This document shows positions 39,400 through 51,029 of a stretch of 64,000 nt of DNA, piece after piece. The notes under the pieces are model-generated. The model saw only the letters and a program-made list of their open reading frames with translations, searched no databases and was not told where the DNA came from. The DNA lies in NCBI GenBank assembly GCA_028023455.1, contig JAQFVV010012423.1:10455158-10519157 (forward strand), written 5' to 3'. Source of the stretch: Epiperipatus broadwayi (Eukaryota; Onychophora; Udeonychophora; Euonychophora; Peripatidae). Both the position numbers and the translations under genes were made by a program. Within the stretch, counting starts at the first letter, position 1. Each line of letters opens with the position of its first letter.

Positions 39400-40930
39400 A
39401 GTGAATTAGAAAATCAGTCACATATGCATGAGAAGAATAGAATTGGAGAATAAAGCAAGAGAAATAAAATAAATTGGACAAGTAAGATCAAGTACTGAGA
39501 CAATCAGGTCCTAAGAAAGACAGATATGGGGCAGTAGTAGTAGTAGTAATAGTAGTAGATAATAGTTAAAAATGCATCAAAATGAAGGTGATGGAGGTGA
39601 TGTGAAGCATATTTTTTGAGATATTATTTTTAAAAAGTTCATATTTGTGTTTTTTGCGTATAAAAATAACAGGGTTTTTTTTGGTTTAAAAGTAATCAGA
39701 TATACAATTACATGCATATGAGCAAAATTTGACAAAGATGAAAGATGAACATGATCAAAAAAAAGATTGGCAGTCAACTGGAAGAATCCAGAGAAAAGAG
39801 GAGGTAACCATTTCAGCTTAGTTGTATTTAATTTTTTAAAGAAATAAAAGAAAGTAATCAGTAAAGAGAGGAAATGAGACAAAAGAGAATGGAAAAAGGT
39901 AATCAACAAAAAGAAAAGGAAGACAAAAAAAAGATCAGAAAGAAAGTTTAAAATGAACAGAAGAAATGTTTAAACAAATGAATCAATAAAGAGGTGAGGA
40001 TAATAGAAAGAGATTAAAAGAAAACAAATAGGAAAGAAATAGCAGAAGAAAAAGAAGAGAAAAGTAAAAAAAAGCAAAAGAAATTTAGCTTCTTCTAAAG
40101 AAAGTAGAAGAAAACTGTCTGCAAAGTCAGATGTTGTTTACAGAATTAAAGGAAAGCAATAAACAAAAAAGAGAATAATAAAAAGAGAGATGAACAAAGA
40201 AAAAAGATAAATAATAAGGAGAGAGATGAACAAAAAGAAGATGATAATAAAAAGAGAGAACAAAGAGAAGAGGATAATAAAAAAACAAAGAAAAAAGGAT
40301 AGTAAAAAGAGAGCTGAAAAAACTAAAACACTGCTAAAAAATAGAAGAAAGCAATCAACAAAGAGAAGAGAATAATAAAGAAAAATAAAAACAAAGAGAA
40401 AGGGATAATAAAAAGATCCAAAGAAATTCAGATGCTTTTAATCAAAGTAGAAGAAAGTAGTCAGTAAAGATAGATGTTGTTTACAGAGATGAAAGAAATT
40501 AATTAGCAAAAAGAAAAATGCTTTTAAGAAAAATAGAATATTATAATCAAAAGATGTGAATTAAAATTGAGGAAAGTGATCAAAAAAGAGTAATAGACAA
40601 TAAAGTAATAAAGCAGACCATCCAAGAAGCTGTCTAAAATATTACTCAGAAATGGAAAAAGATAAGAGAACAAGAAAATAATCAATTTTATGGATTGAAT
40701 GGAGGATATGATCAAAGATGTGAATGAAAAAATATATTAAAAGGTAAAGAAGATACATCATTGGAATTTACAAGTGAAGGGAAAAGTAATAGAACAAATG
40801 CAGTTTCAAGTATCAAAGATTAAGGAGGAAACTGCATATGAGGAAAGATATGAGAAAATTATCAGAATGATTCAGCAGAAAAATCACACAAATAATAAAA
40901 TTAAGGGATTTCATTCAAAAAACATGTGAG
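39400..40930 (+). pseudogene. Purine-rich periodic tract, possible gag-like coiled-coil remnant
   Basis: The plus strand is strongly A/G biased for 1.5 kb. A recurring unit is visible. CAGATGTTGTTTACAGA occurs near 40130 and GATAGATGTTGTTTACAGAG near 40465, each preceded by AAAGTAGAAGAAA. Runs of GAGAATAATAAAAAGAGAG-type sequence recur between 40165 and 40420. In one frame this gives MLFTELKESNKQKR and EDNKKRDEQ-like repeats, the charged helical sequence found at the N-terminus of some Gypsy gag proteins. Stops break the frame. The large minus-strand frames here only reflect the pyrimidine-rich complement. A plain purine minisatellite is the alternative. Confidence 0.4.
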
Positions 40931-41940
40931 AAAATTATTGCTTTCCAAATCTTGAAATTTATTCTTTGAGCTTAAAAAATATTTCTTTTTTAGCATTGTT
41001 ATATCATAGTCAAATTCCATTTAGTATACAATACTGTTCTTATTTTACTTTCTTCTTAATAGAAAGCTTTCAAAATTAAGACATGTCTCTTATTAATGAT
41101 CTTTTTTTTCAATGACCTTAGTATATTCATTCTGCCTCTGATCGGTTTTTCCCCACAGATTATTTTTTAATGAACTTTATCAATTTTCTCTGTAGGTAAA
41201 AGGAATCAATTTGCCTTTTCTTGACATCTCTATTTTATTTGTCTTAGTCTCAATCTTCTTGAATAATACAATTACTGTAGCTATTTTTTTTAAAAAAATT
41301 TAGGTTTTTTTTTAAGTGATATTAACCAATAATTTATATATTCTCAATAAAATAAAAAATATATTTTTTTTAATATTTGAAAGTTATTACTTACTAACAT
41401 CTTTTTCCTTTGTAAAATGCTTACAATAAATAAAATTATTTTTCATTACAGCCTAGCACTGTAATATAAAATGATAGAAATAACATACTTTTTCATTAAT
41501 TTAGAAATATATGGGACTTGGTCATTTTAAAGAGTTGTCTGTCATGAACTACTTACTATATTTCTATGACATCAATGTTTTTTATCATTTTTCTATCAAT
41601 CAGATCATTCATGTGTTAAAATATTACAAGATGTCTAAATTTTTATCTAATTGTATTACTTCTAAAATTAAAACAAGTCCTGTAATTTTATATCTCAGTT
41701 GAATTTTCACATTCTTCGATTAATTCTGTAATGAATAATTTACTTGCCAATTGATCGTAATACATATAATGTACCATAAGTACAATAGAATGGTAAACAA
41801 AAATGAAACCAATTCAATATTTGAAGAATACCAAAAATCATTTAATCATAAATTTGAACCTTCCAGTGCCAGAAAGCAAAATGTTTTTATTTTATTTTGT
41901 TAAATTATAGAAAATATTTAAATACTTCTGTAGTTGTGAC
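40931..41940. other. AT-rich DNA, no gene seen
   Basis: No motif or repeat pair was recognised. Confidence 0.4.
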
Positions 41941-41976
41941 TCACGCTTAGAGTGACCCTGGAAATATTCAGGGTAG

Positions 41977-42171
41977 GGGCCACCGAAATTGTTTGCAAAG
42001 AAAAAAGACACCAAAAGAAAAATAAAAGCTTATTTCAAACGATCCAAACGACATCAATTGAAGGGTTGCCTGCTTTATAATATCGAAAAAAATGGACGGG
42101 ATAATTATTTGCATAAATTTGCATTCAATAATGGCTATGAATATGGAGTAAACATACTCCGAAAGCGCTGA
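41977..42171 (+). CDS. Unidentified small basic reading frame, possible exon or relic
   Basis: An open frame follows a TAG at 41974 and runs 64 codons to a TGA at 42169-42171. It has no ATG near its start. The product is very basic: KLFAKKKDTKRKIKAYFKR near the start, then HQLKGCLLYNIEKNGRDNYL and a C-terminal EYGVNILRKR. Codon use is more mixed than in surrounding AT-rich DNA. Just upstream, ACCCTG and CAGGGT (41954-41974) form a short hairpin. I recognise no family. It could be an internal exon, since a TTCAG precedes it, part of a transposon, or chance. Confidence 0.25.
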   Translation, partial: GPPKLFAKKKDTKRKIKAYFKRSKRHQLKGCLLYNIEKNGRDNYLHKFAFNNGYEYGVNILRKR

Positions 42172-42972
42172 GCTAAACGTTATGATTTGTGAAAAATTTT
42201 ATTAACTTCACCTATATACGTTTAAAGCATATTATTATTATTCTTTGATTAAATAAAACTCCAAATAATTATCCATTATATTATTTTTGAAAATCAATCA
42301 TTGGTGTTATCTTTAAATTTTTGCCCAGCTATTTTTAGAGGTTAATTGAAACTCAAATCAATTTAAACTTTTTTTTAATATATGAAATATTCAAAACTTT
42401 GTATACATGTAACTAATTTATATCGGATATTTAAAGATTTTTAACTCAACTGATTTTGTGTATTTTTAATTCTTAAGCATTTTTTTAAATCATATTTTGT
42501 TTTAATCTTCCGATGTAATTATTTCAAATTCACTGAAAACATGGGATTTCATTAAACTGTTGTATCTAAGCAATTTCTGGCAGATGTGAATCATTAGCAT
42601 CTAATGGTTAAAATTTACTAAATGGAAGTCTTCATTAGCTTGAAGAGAGTTCAATAATGTGCAAAGCCAGGAACACTAAACTCTCTATCGTGCTAGAAAA
42701 ATAAATTGCTTTTACCATTAAAAATTATTAATAATTGAATATATTACTTTTAGTTTTAATTATGAATAACTGTTTTAATATCATTTGTTTATATATTAAA
42801 TTCGCAACCTAAAATTATGATAAATATGTGTGCGCGCATAATATCTATATATATATGTTTGTGTGCATTATTCTTTTATGTGCATATGGAGTGCATTCAT
42901 AGCTATTCAAAAACTACAAGAAAGCTAAAATTACAAGTGTTCTTTAGTAAAATTACAATAGTAGCTTATGTC
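42172..42972. other. AT-rich DNA, no gene seen
   Basis: Nothing recognised besides a short TA/TG run near 42847-42862. Confidence 0.4.
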
Positions 42973-43075
42973 ATATATAGGGTATATGAGCACAGACTTT
43001 CACACAACCCACCACTCTCCACTACATCTCATACACTGGGTCGTGTGAAAGTCTGTGCTCATATACCCTATATAT
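42973..43075. repeat. MITE-like palindrome, 39-bp arms
   Basis: The left arm contains GGGTATATGAGCACAGACTT and the right arm its complement AAGTCTGTGCTCATATACCC. The arms continue to ACAACCCA and TGGGTCGT, with one mismatch in about 39 bp. They enclose a 24-bp loop of pyrimidine-rich sequence. The low divergence implies a recent origin. No coding capacity exists. Confidence 0.85.
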
Positions 43076-43369
43076 TACATATATTGATACATGTATATAA
43101 TAAACCTGTCTTTCATATTATTAAATAGTAGTTTACATTATGTTAAATAGAAATCACAGACCACCATATTTTACAATGGTCTCTCTATCACCTGATTAAT
43201 ATACACAGTAACGTTTTGTATGGTACATTAAAAGATTTGCCTTTGCTCAATTCTTGCTCTACATTCATGGCAATCTGACGATGCAGACTATGAAAGAAAC
43301 TAGACTAATGCTTTGACCTCATATGGAAAACCTTTTTTCTAGCGTCACGATTTAAATACAATCAACATT

Positions 43370-45020
43370 TTCCATCATTATGAATACACTGCAGTATCTG
43401 ATCACTTCAACTTTAATAGTTTCTACAATTCATAACCATTCTTCACATCATATCATTAAACTTTCTTTCTTCAACTATTCATAATACAAGTAATCTCTTC
43501 CAAAATCTTTTCAATTCCTTGGGATTCAATTTAAGAATTTAATTTCCATCACTTATCATCTCTTCTAGCAATATATCCATCCCAACTCCATCTCAATTTT
43601 TTAAATTTTTGAATGATGTCAACGACACCTGCTTGTTAATTTAGTTTGATTCTTTTTGATTGCTCTCAATATACATCTATCCATATTTCATTATATCTGT
43701 ATTGCTCTTCTGTTACGTTTCCGAGTCACAGATCCTTAAGTAAAACTGGTAAAATATATCCATTATAAATCTTTTTTAAATATACAGATATGTTTTTAAT
43801 AAGTTATTTCTATCAAAAACACATATAAGTATTTCAACAATTTGCTTATGTTTTAATCTTTATTAATCATCTGTTCAATTTATTTGTAATTAAATTTTTT
43901 CTAATTCGTGATTATCAATCCATATTTTAGTCTTCTGAGAAAATAAATTAAATATTAGTTTCGTTTTTGTTTTGTTTTTATATTTATGTTTAGTTCTACT
44001 TTTTTATTTTCGGATGATAATTCTTGCAACATTTCCTGAAACAAAAAATAAATATATAAAATCATTAAAATCTAGTTGACCTAAATCTTTACTTAAATGT
44101 GATTCACTGTTGTTCTTTAAATTCTAAAAGTTCATTATAGATTTTGGTAATAGAAAACTAATAAATCTGTAAGTTCTGATATTTTCTGTATGACCATCTT
44201 CATCATCTAATACTTCTTAATTATTTAGACATTTTGTATACAATTTTGTCAACATCTTTTTTATTTTTTCACCTGCTTTTCCTAAGATACCTATACCAAT
44301 GTCATCACTTATATGAGTTTTTATCTTCTTCATGAATTTAATTGCATGCCTCATTTCTTTACTTAAAATGATTGGCATTTCAGAAAATATACTAATTATA
44401 GTGTTTATTTTGTTTTGTTTGTTTTGTTTTGTTTTTATTGCTATATATATTTTTTGTAGAACTCTTTTTAACAATAATTACATCTTTCTTTATTAAAATG
44501 AAATAATTTTGTTTAGCTAAAATATTATTTTTTGGTTTTTAAACTTTTGTTCTCATCCAAGCTTTTCTCCCTAATTCATACTTATATATTCTTACTTTAT
44601 TAAATCTTTTTCGTTTTCTTATAGAAGTCTAATTTCTTTTAATGAATCACTTATACATTTTTTTTATTTCTTTATTTTTTTCACATATTGTTTAGTCTCA
44701 ATACAACATCCACTGAGCTATTGTCTCTTTTTTGTATCAGCTAGCGATGTTGCAGTTTTTATTAAAATATCAGTCACCTTATTACTGATTTTTAATTCTT
44801 TATCACGATTAATTATTTTTTATATTCTTTTACAAAACTGCACATATTCAATTCTTCTTAATTAATCAGTTGAGAATGTATTTATGAATTGCTGCTTTTT
44901 GTATTAGGTAACTTTGTTGCAGTTCTTATTTTATAAAGTATATCTTCTTATTGATCTCAGTTAAATCTGAATCAACTTCAAAATAGTTCTAATTTAAATT
45001 CATTAAAGTGATCCTGAAGG
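43370..45020 (-). pseudogene. RTE-like LINE fragment, minus strand
   Basis: The minus strand matches the LINE at 10.3-13.05 kb from about its position 11105 to its 3' end. The segment near 45000 corresponds to AATGAATTTAAATTAGAAC at 11108. Residues 44474-44217 give SKEMRHAIKFMKKIK and LGKAGEKIKKMLTKLYTKC, parallel to EEVRHAIKLMKKRK and LKEAGEEIKKILAKLY. KLRWSW and GYIARRDD near 43570 match the KLKWSW...HIARRDD block. The 3' end lies near 43375 at CACTGCAGTATCTGATCA. It is broken throughout. Confidence 0.75.
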
Positions 45021-45130
45021 TTAGAAACAACAATTGTTGCTACTATCTTTTTTAATAGTTTTTGTGTTAGTTATGCACTAATTCATATATTATTTAAAGA
45101 CAGAAGATTATTTCATGTGTTGGATCTATT

Positions 45131-45214
45131 AAGAACATTACAATTTATATATATATATTGTTAGTTTAAATTAAGAACATTACAATTTATATATATATAT
45201 TGTTAGTTTAAATT
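45131..45214. repeat. 42-bp tandem duplication
   Basis: AAGAACATTACAATTTATAT starts at 45131 and again at 45173. Both copies end TATTGTTAGTTTAAATT with no difference that I can see, so this is a very recent local duplication. Confidence 0.92.
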
Positions 45215-47430
45215 AAATTTTTCCATGTCAATTTTAAAATGTTAATTGCTTTGATCAAAGGCATTTTGTACATCCATACAAAAAATCTACATTGTAATTA
45301 CAATGAGAACTTGTTGGACATAAACTTGAGTTACTTATCATTAAGTTGAAACCAATAATTGCCATTTTGCCTGATATTCCATTAAATTTTAATAATGTTG
45401 TTTTTCTTTTTATTTATATTGATTCCATTCTAATTTGTGTTTTCGATCTTTGTATTATAGTAAAATACACATTTACTTTATAAACTAATTGTATCTTTAT
45501 TTTATTAAGATTAGCAATATCTCATTTAATGTTAGAATGTTCTTTTTTCCACTTTATATTATCTTTCTTTATTGGACAGTAATCTGCAGTTGAAGATAGT
45601 TAAATAAAAAGTCCTCACAGAATGAGAAATTGAGTGTACAAGCAGAATATTTTTAGCACCCTCTGCTTTAAACTATTAGCTGCTGTCTTGGTGATGACTT
45701 TATATCCTCGTGAACATAAAAACTATAATTTAGTTTTGCTCATTATAATTTTAAATATCTAATTAAAAAACATTCGCCCACATTCATTTTACCTTCAAGA
45801 AAACTCCACTGATGTTTGTTGCTATTTCTGTTATGTACTATCAAGCAACTGAATAGAAAGATCATGGTGTTTCTTGTTTTTTTCTTAAACTCAGAAGTAA
45901 AAAACTAATCAACTTAAAATACTATATATGTACATTGACGAGCAGCTTGTCCATATTCATTTATCACATGAATAATCACATGGTAATAACAACTGCAACG
46001 TCAGTAATATATATAGTAGACATCAAAAATTTGCCCTGATTTTTAAGGCTTCAAAGAGGAATCAAAGAGTCTTTTTTCAGTTAAAAACAAACTTTTCTCT
46101 GCATCCTTAAGTACAATACAATATTGAAAGATTTTTCATAAATCATCAATAACCTTTTTTTAACTCATCTTCTACATTTTCATGATAAAATTGTTATAAA
46201 AATAAATTTCTGTTTACGTATGCAATAAATAAATAAACATTGAAATGTAGTATCTCCAATACTTCTCTCCAAAACAGTATTTTTGTTGTTATACAGTTAT
46301 TTCATCTTAAAACTCCAAACAAAGTACCTATTAAAAAATATCTACTGCTATCATATTTAGGATATTGTTAAATTTTGTCTACCCTTTAACTATAATTTTA
46401 AAACTATTGATTTGTACTTGCAGATGAATTTATTTAGAACACTACAAATGATTCGATTCTATTACCAGTTTAAAGCAACATAAAGACATATGCCAAATTC
46501 TATTAAAAAAGTTTTTTATTTATTTCTGAATTTATTTTACTGTTATTTGCTTTAAAGGTTTGGAAAGAATTTTTGATTTTTTTAATTTTTAATATAATAA
46601 TCTCAGCATTGAAACAGTAAGGTCTGCTTTGCAGATTTTCGTTTCACCTTTTCTTACCTATTTCCTACCCTCATACCTTAGTTTGAACCCCAATCTATCG
46701 TAGCATGTCTGCAATACGCTTATATACTGGAATCCTGCCTAATTTTAAACCACGAGTACAATGCTCGTATTATATATATAACTCATTCCCAAATAAAATA
46801 AAATTTTATGGATTATGTATATATTCACAGAATTTTGATTTATTAAAAAATAGGTTATATAAGTCGTAATTGCGCACACACTATGATATGCATTTTAAAA
46901 CATATCAAAATTATAAATTGTTAAAGTTATTTTGTTTGAATCTATTTACAAATATATATTACTGTCGGTCGTAATATATTTTGATTTAAAATAAAATTCA
47001 TTTAGTAAATAATTCGTTTAGTAAATAGATTCAAATATTGCAATTGAAAAGTAAAATAATTTTTGTTTAATTTAATAAAAGTCATTCCAAATATTTCTGT
47101 TAAAATAAATGAGGGACAATAGTTTAATTAGTTAATATTATATAAGTTTATCTAAAAACAGCAGCTGTCCACTTAAGGTTTTCTTTAATTAATAAAAGTA
47201 ATTTTTAATTAAATCTAGTTTGTAATTCGAATGTTGACAGGGAAATTAACAAAAGAAATTAATTAATGTTGAATTCCTTTAGACATTCAGATAGATTTAA
47301 TTATAGCTGATAAGTTCGATATATTTTTGTAACACTCCAGGGCAGTTCTATTGTTAATTTCTACTATAAAAAGGAGGGTTTTCTTTTGTTCTCCTTTCTA
47401 ATGTTTCTAAGAGAAATCATTCTGAGGTCT
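45215..47430. other. AT-rich DNA, no gene seen
   Basis: No motif was recognised. A somewhat GC-richer patch lies near 46615-46760. Confidence 0.35.
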
Positions 47431-47437
47431 AATGTTT

Positions 47438-47640
47438 CTAACCAAAATTATTGTAGTAATTTGTAAATCTTGACATGATGGAGTAGAGCGCAAGAAGGCT
47501 ATTTCTCTCTGGAATGGTCATATGCTGCCGTAGATCATCGGAAGTTATCACACAAGGAACCCCGGGACTGCTGCTGCTGCCAAAAATATGAACATTTCCA
47601 GATTTTGCTGTTAAAATATATAAAAACCTGCTGACCATCA
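47438..47640 (-). CDS. Candidate protein-coding exon of unknown gene
   Basis: A minus-strand frame of 66 codons from ATG (47636-47638) to a stop at 47438-47440 stands out for its composition: about half G+C between 47470 and 47580, against roughly a quarter around it. The residues are varied and not AT-driven: SGNVHIFGSSSSPGVPCVIT, then SDDLRQHMTIPERNSLLALY. On the minus strand TATATATTTTAACAG immediately precedes the GC-rich part (acceptor AG at 47609-47608). This is a strong polypyrimidine-type splice acceptor and suggests that the exon starts at about 47607 and not at the ATG. A donor could lie at GTCAAG near 47497 or at GTTAGA near 47442; otherwise it may be a terminal exon. I cannot name the protein. 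It is the best host-exon candidate in the window. Confidence 0.4.
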
Positions 47641-48299
47641 ATCTACCTAAAATGCTTCTCCAGAGGTTACCCTAAATTAATCCAAGAGCTCTTGTGATAA
47701 CTAACATGCTATAGCTATTTTAAATTGTTTTCTGATATTTCACATAACTTTATTATGTATTTCTTTTAAATATAATCAACATTTTGCTCTCTATCCTTGG
47801 GTTAATATTTTCTATTTATTAAGCTTTCTGTTATTTTATTATGATAATGTGTCAGAATCGTCTTTGACCGAGTGAATTATTCCTTCTGTTAAAAATAAGA
47901 CGCCGCTATGAAGGCATATTTTAAATTTCTAAATAATTTCTAATTTTATTATCTTGCAAATCACTCGTTTGAGGGCAATTCTTTTCTTTAATATATAATA
48001 TAATCACATTGTTTAAAATCTACATGTTATTGATTTTAATATAATATGAGAGTATGTGCAAGGTCAATGATTAAATGTGTCCCCTAATGCATGATTGTGT
48101 ATATAAATCTATACTTACTTTTCAAACCCGCAAGCATGCATTTTCCTATTTTAATTACCATGTTCTACTTTAATTACAAAGTTCATCATTGACATCGAGA
48201 ATGTGTGGACCCTTTTAAATGAATTTCTGAGAATTTGATTGGGCATTTCTCTTAATCCAAGTAAAACCCATTCAGTATGTTTTATATACACTAGTCTCG

Positions 48300-48535
48300 T
48301 ATTGCTGGTAAATGAATTGGTTGTTGAGACTGCTTTGTTTTAATTTTCCAAGGATTCTTTACACGGCCAAGGCCATTCTCTTTGCTTTTTGCAGTTTCCA
48401 GGCAGAGTGTGTCCACAAATGACACACCTGGGAATTAAATGCAATCGTCACCCAGTCGCTAAGTTTCGGCTATTCATAACAATACTTTCCTATGGGTTAG
48501 CGGCGAGATGCCCTCCATAATCATTCCGGATATTC
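48300..48535. other. GC-richer block, unidentified
   Basis: This block includes GGCCAAGGCCATTCTC, CCAGGCAGAGTGTGTCCAC and GGGTTAGCGGCGAGATGCCC and is compositionally unlike its neighbours. I find no convincing long frame. It may be a conserved noncoding element, an old LINE 3' part, or part of a gene whose exon lies at 47.5 kb. Confidence 0.3.
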
Positions 48536-48559
48536 AATATTGATTTATTTTTTTATATT

Positions 48560-48900
48560 TATTTTACAAAGCATCCGTGACTTAAATGTGTCACACCCTC
48601 CAACTTTAATAAATTCATTATCAGCAATACTGACCTCCCAATGCAACTCTATTATTATTATTCTCAAATAAATGCTTTGATCACATTCCCACTTTGTTGC
48701 TTAATAAGCTTTTGTCCATGCTATTCTCGAAATCAATAAATATTTTATAACACTTAATTTCAAATATTTTCTTAAACTTGTATAATTACTCAAAGCACCT
48801 CGCACATGTTCCTATCTCTTCAAGCACATTATCGTAATGCTATTAGCCTGAGGAATAGAATATATCACTTTGCTTTAAAACCTTTTTTTTTATTTATTGG
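48560..48900 (-). pseudogene. Possible LINE reverse transcriptase scrap
   Basis: On the minus strand, FIDFENSMDKSLLSNKVG appears near 48740-48690. It resembles RT motif A of LINEs (FIDFEKAFDS followed by a tryptophan-led helix), with AFD mutated to SMD. The surrounding frame is broken. The call rests on this single motif, so it is tentative. Confidence 0.35.
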
Positions 48901-49621
48901 AACATAATGCCAACAATTATTTAATACGCGTCCCTGTCTCATATAAGCAGATAGTGGCGTTATCTATATATTTTATATAAATAAATTTTGTGAAATCATT
49001 TAAAACTAAATTTGATATCTTATTTTATTGATTCCTATCACTGTCTCAGTCTATATATATATTTCTGCATTTCTTTTGTAAATCCATAGACGTTAATTAG
49101 CCACCCAAACTTCTTTTAGTATAGAGTCTTTTGTTTCTCCCTGACCACCAGGCCCCGGTCAAAGGTTATACTAGTAGTGGCATCATATGCATTGTCACAT
49201 ACATGACGCTGTGAAATTTGGTCTTTAGATTCGAACTTAGTATATCTAGAAGGCAACCCCTCGTAGAATGTTCAGTTTCATGTTTGGAGTTTGAATTCTG
49301 CAGTGTGTTAGTGAGATAGACGATTCTGACTGTTACAGCATATGTGTGGGTTTGAATTTTTTCTAATAAGAATTATGTCACTTCTTAAAACATAATATTA
49401 CGAATTAATAATAAAAAATCGTGTTTGTTTATATATATTAACACAAAGATAATATTTGGATGAGGCTAAACAGTTGGTATAAAAGCTGTAAAAGAATTAT
49501 GAGATATATAGCTTATTATCATTTATACACACGCAATTAATATCAATAAAAAAATATTGTTCTGCATGAATCATTTAAGATAAACATTTTACATATTTAT
49601 TTTAATTTGTTATTATATATA

Positions 49622-49690
49622 GTAGGCGTTGATAATACAATGGTTATCATAGCTGCTTTCAAGCAGTTGACCCAGTTCAATTTGTTTTTT
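49622..49690 (+). mobile_element. Decayed tRNA-derived SINE
   Basis: GGCGTTGATAATACAATGG then TTATCATAGCTGC, AGCAGTTGACC and CAGTTCAATTTG follow the order of the SINE family at 20.3 and 21.55 kb (GCGTTGATGG, TTAGCATAGC, CAGTTG, GGTTC). Box A and box B are both damaged and no A-tail is clear. It is an older copy of the family. Confidence 0.55.
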
Positions 49691-49704
49691 ACTTTATACT
49701 AGTA

Positions 49705-50165
49705 GCTTTTTAAAAAAGAGGTGATTTCTATATTGCTTTTGTAGATTTTGTTAAGGTATATGATTTATGTAATGACAGATTTGTGATATTGTTGGAAATT
49801 ATTTGATTATCCACCAAAATTTATTCATATTATAAAGTTTCTCATGATAAAATGAGAAAAATGTTATTATTACAGATGAAAAATCTGCAGCATTTGAAAT
49901 AAAAACTGGTGATAAATCAAAATGTATACTTGCTCCGACATTGTTTTTACTTTTTATGACATTTGTCTTTGGGAATAGTTTTATAGGAAGGTTATTCAAA
50001 CTAAGATTAAGATAGAATACAGGTTTGATGGTGGAATTTTTAATATAAAACATTAAAGGTGAAAACAAAAACTTTTTGGATTCTAGATTATAATATGCTG
50101 ATAATTATGCTATTTTTGCCAATTCAAAATATGATTTAGGAATGTAACATATAATAATTTAGATT
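49705..50165 (+). pseudogene. Non-LTR retrotransposon family B, central reverse transcriptase part
   Basis: The plus strand reads IAFVDFVKVYDLCNDRF (RT motif A region), then TDEKSAAFEIKTGDKS, ILAPTLFLLFM (motif B region, near 49935) and YADNYAIFANSKYDLG (near 50093-50140). In the last, the second catalytic aspartate of YADD is now N. It is the same family as 35.2-36.25 kb. The element continues at 51030-51125 and 54456-54830, having been split by two later insertions. Confidence 0.72.
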
Positions 50166-50169
50166 TATT

Positions 50170-50995
50170 AATTAATGCTCTGTATAGATTTAAACACTTC
50201 AGAAAGACCCTCCTTTCTAAACACAAGATAAAGTCTTTAGAAAAAATAGGATGGCTCTGTCCTATTTTTTTAACCTAAGAGTATATGTATAAGAAAATCT
50301 TAAGCATTTAGAAATGAGAGCATGAAGATCTCAACTAATCACTTTTAATTCTATTTACTTTTTTTAATAATTGATGTTTGCAAAAAATTTTACAATTTAT
50401 TGCATGTCAGTATTAGATCTAATATTAAATATTTGTAATGAATTATTTATTTATATAGCACCATGTTTTTTTATTTATAATAATCATTAGAAAATCATTC
50501 CTATACATATATGCTTAGCTTAAAAAGATAGAGTGGTTCATCTATCTTTTCAAAAGACTTTATCTTGTATTTGTATTTACAAAGGAGAGTATTCCTAAAA
50601 TGTTAAATCTATGCAGCGCATGTGTAGTGCAGTGTTTCCCTAATGATATGTTACAAATTAAAAACATTGCATTGTATAAATTAATAACTTATTATATATG
50701 TTTAATATTATATCCAATACTGACATGCACTAAATTGTAAAAATTTCACAATCATTAAAGCCTTAGTAAATGGAACTAAAAGTGTGTAATTAAGATCTTC
50801 ACATTTTCATTTCTAAATGTTTAAGATTTGCCTATACATATATGCTTAGATTAAAAAGATAGGGTGTATTCATTCTATCTTTTCAAAAGACTTTATCTTA
50901 TGTTTAAAATGGAGTGTATTCCTGAGCTGATTAAATCTATGCAGCACATATGTAGAGAAATGATTCTCTAATGACTATTACAAATTAAAAACATA
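50170..50995. repeat. Compound inverted-repeat element inserted in a LINE
   Basis: The left arm (about 50175-50475) is the reverse complement of a right arm (about 50670-50955). An extra partial copy in the right-arm orientation lies at about 50505-50660, so the order is inverted unit, partial unit, full unit. Shared blocks include CATACATATATGCTTAG with a hairpin, AAGACTTTATCTT, TAAATCTATGCAG and AATACTGACATGCA. Each unit has an internal stem. In the partial copy it is AAAGATAGA/TCTATCTTT; in the left-arm unit it is AAATAGGA/TCCTATTT. Both partners differ between units yet remain paired. There is no coding capacity. Confidence 0.78.
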
Positions 50996-51029
50996 TTATT
51001 ATATAATAAATAATTTTTTATACAATTAA

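Noticed and set aside
39577-39909. 110-residue Phe/Leu/Ser-rich minus-strand frame
   Set aside because: It is the complement of the purine-rich tract, so its hydrophobic look is due to composition.
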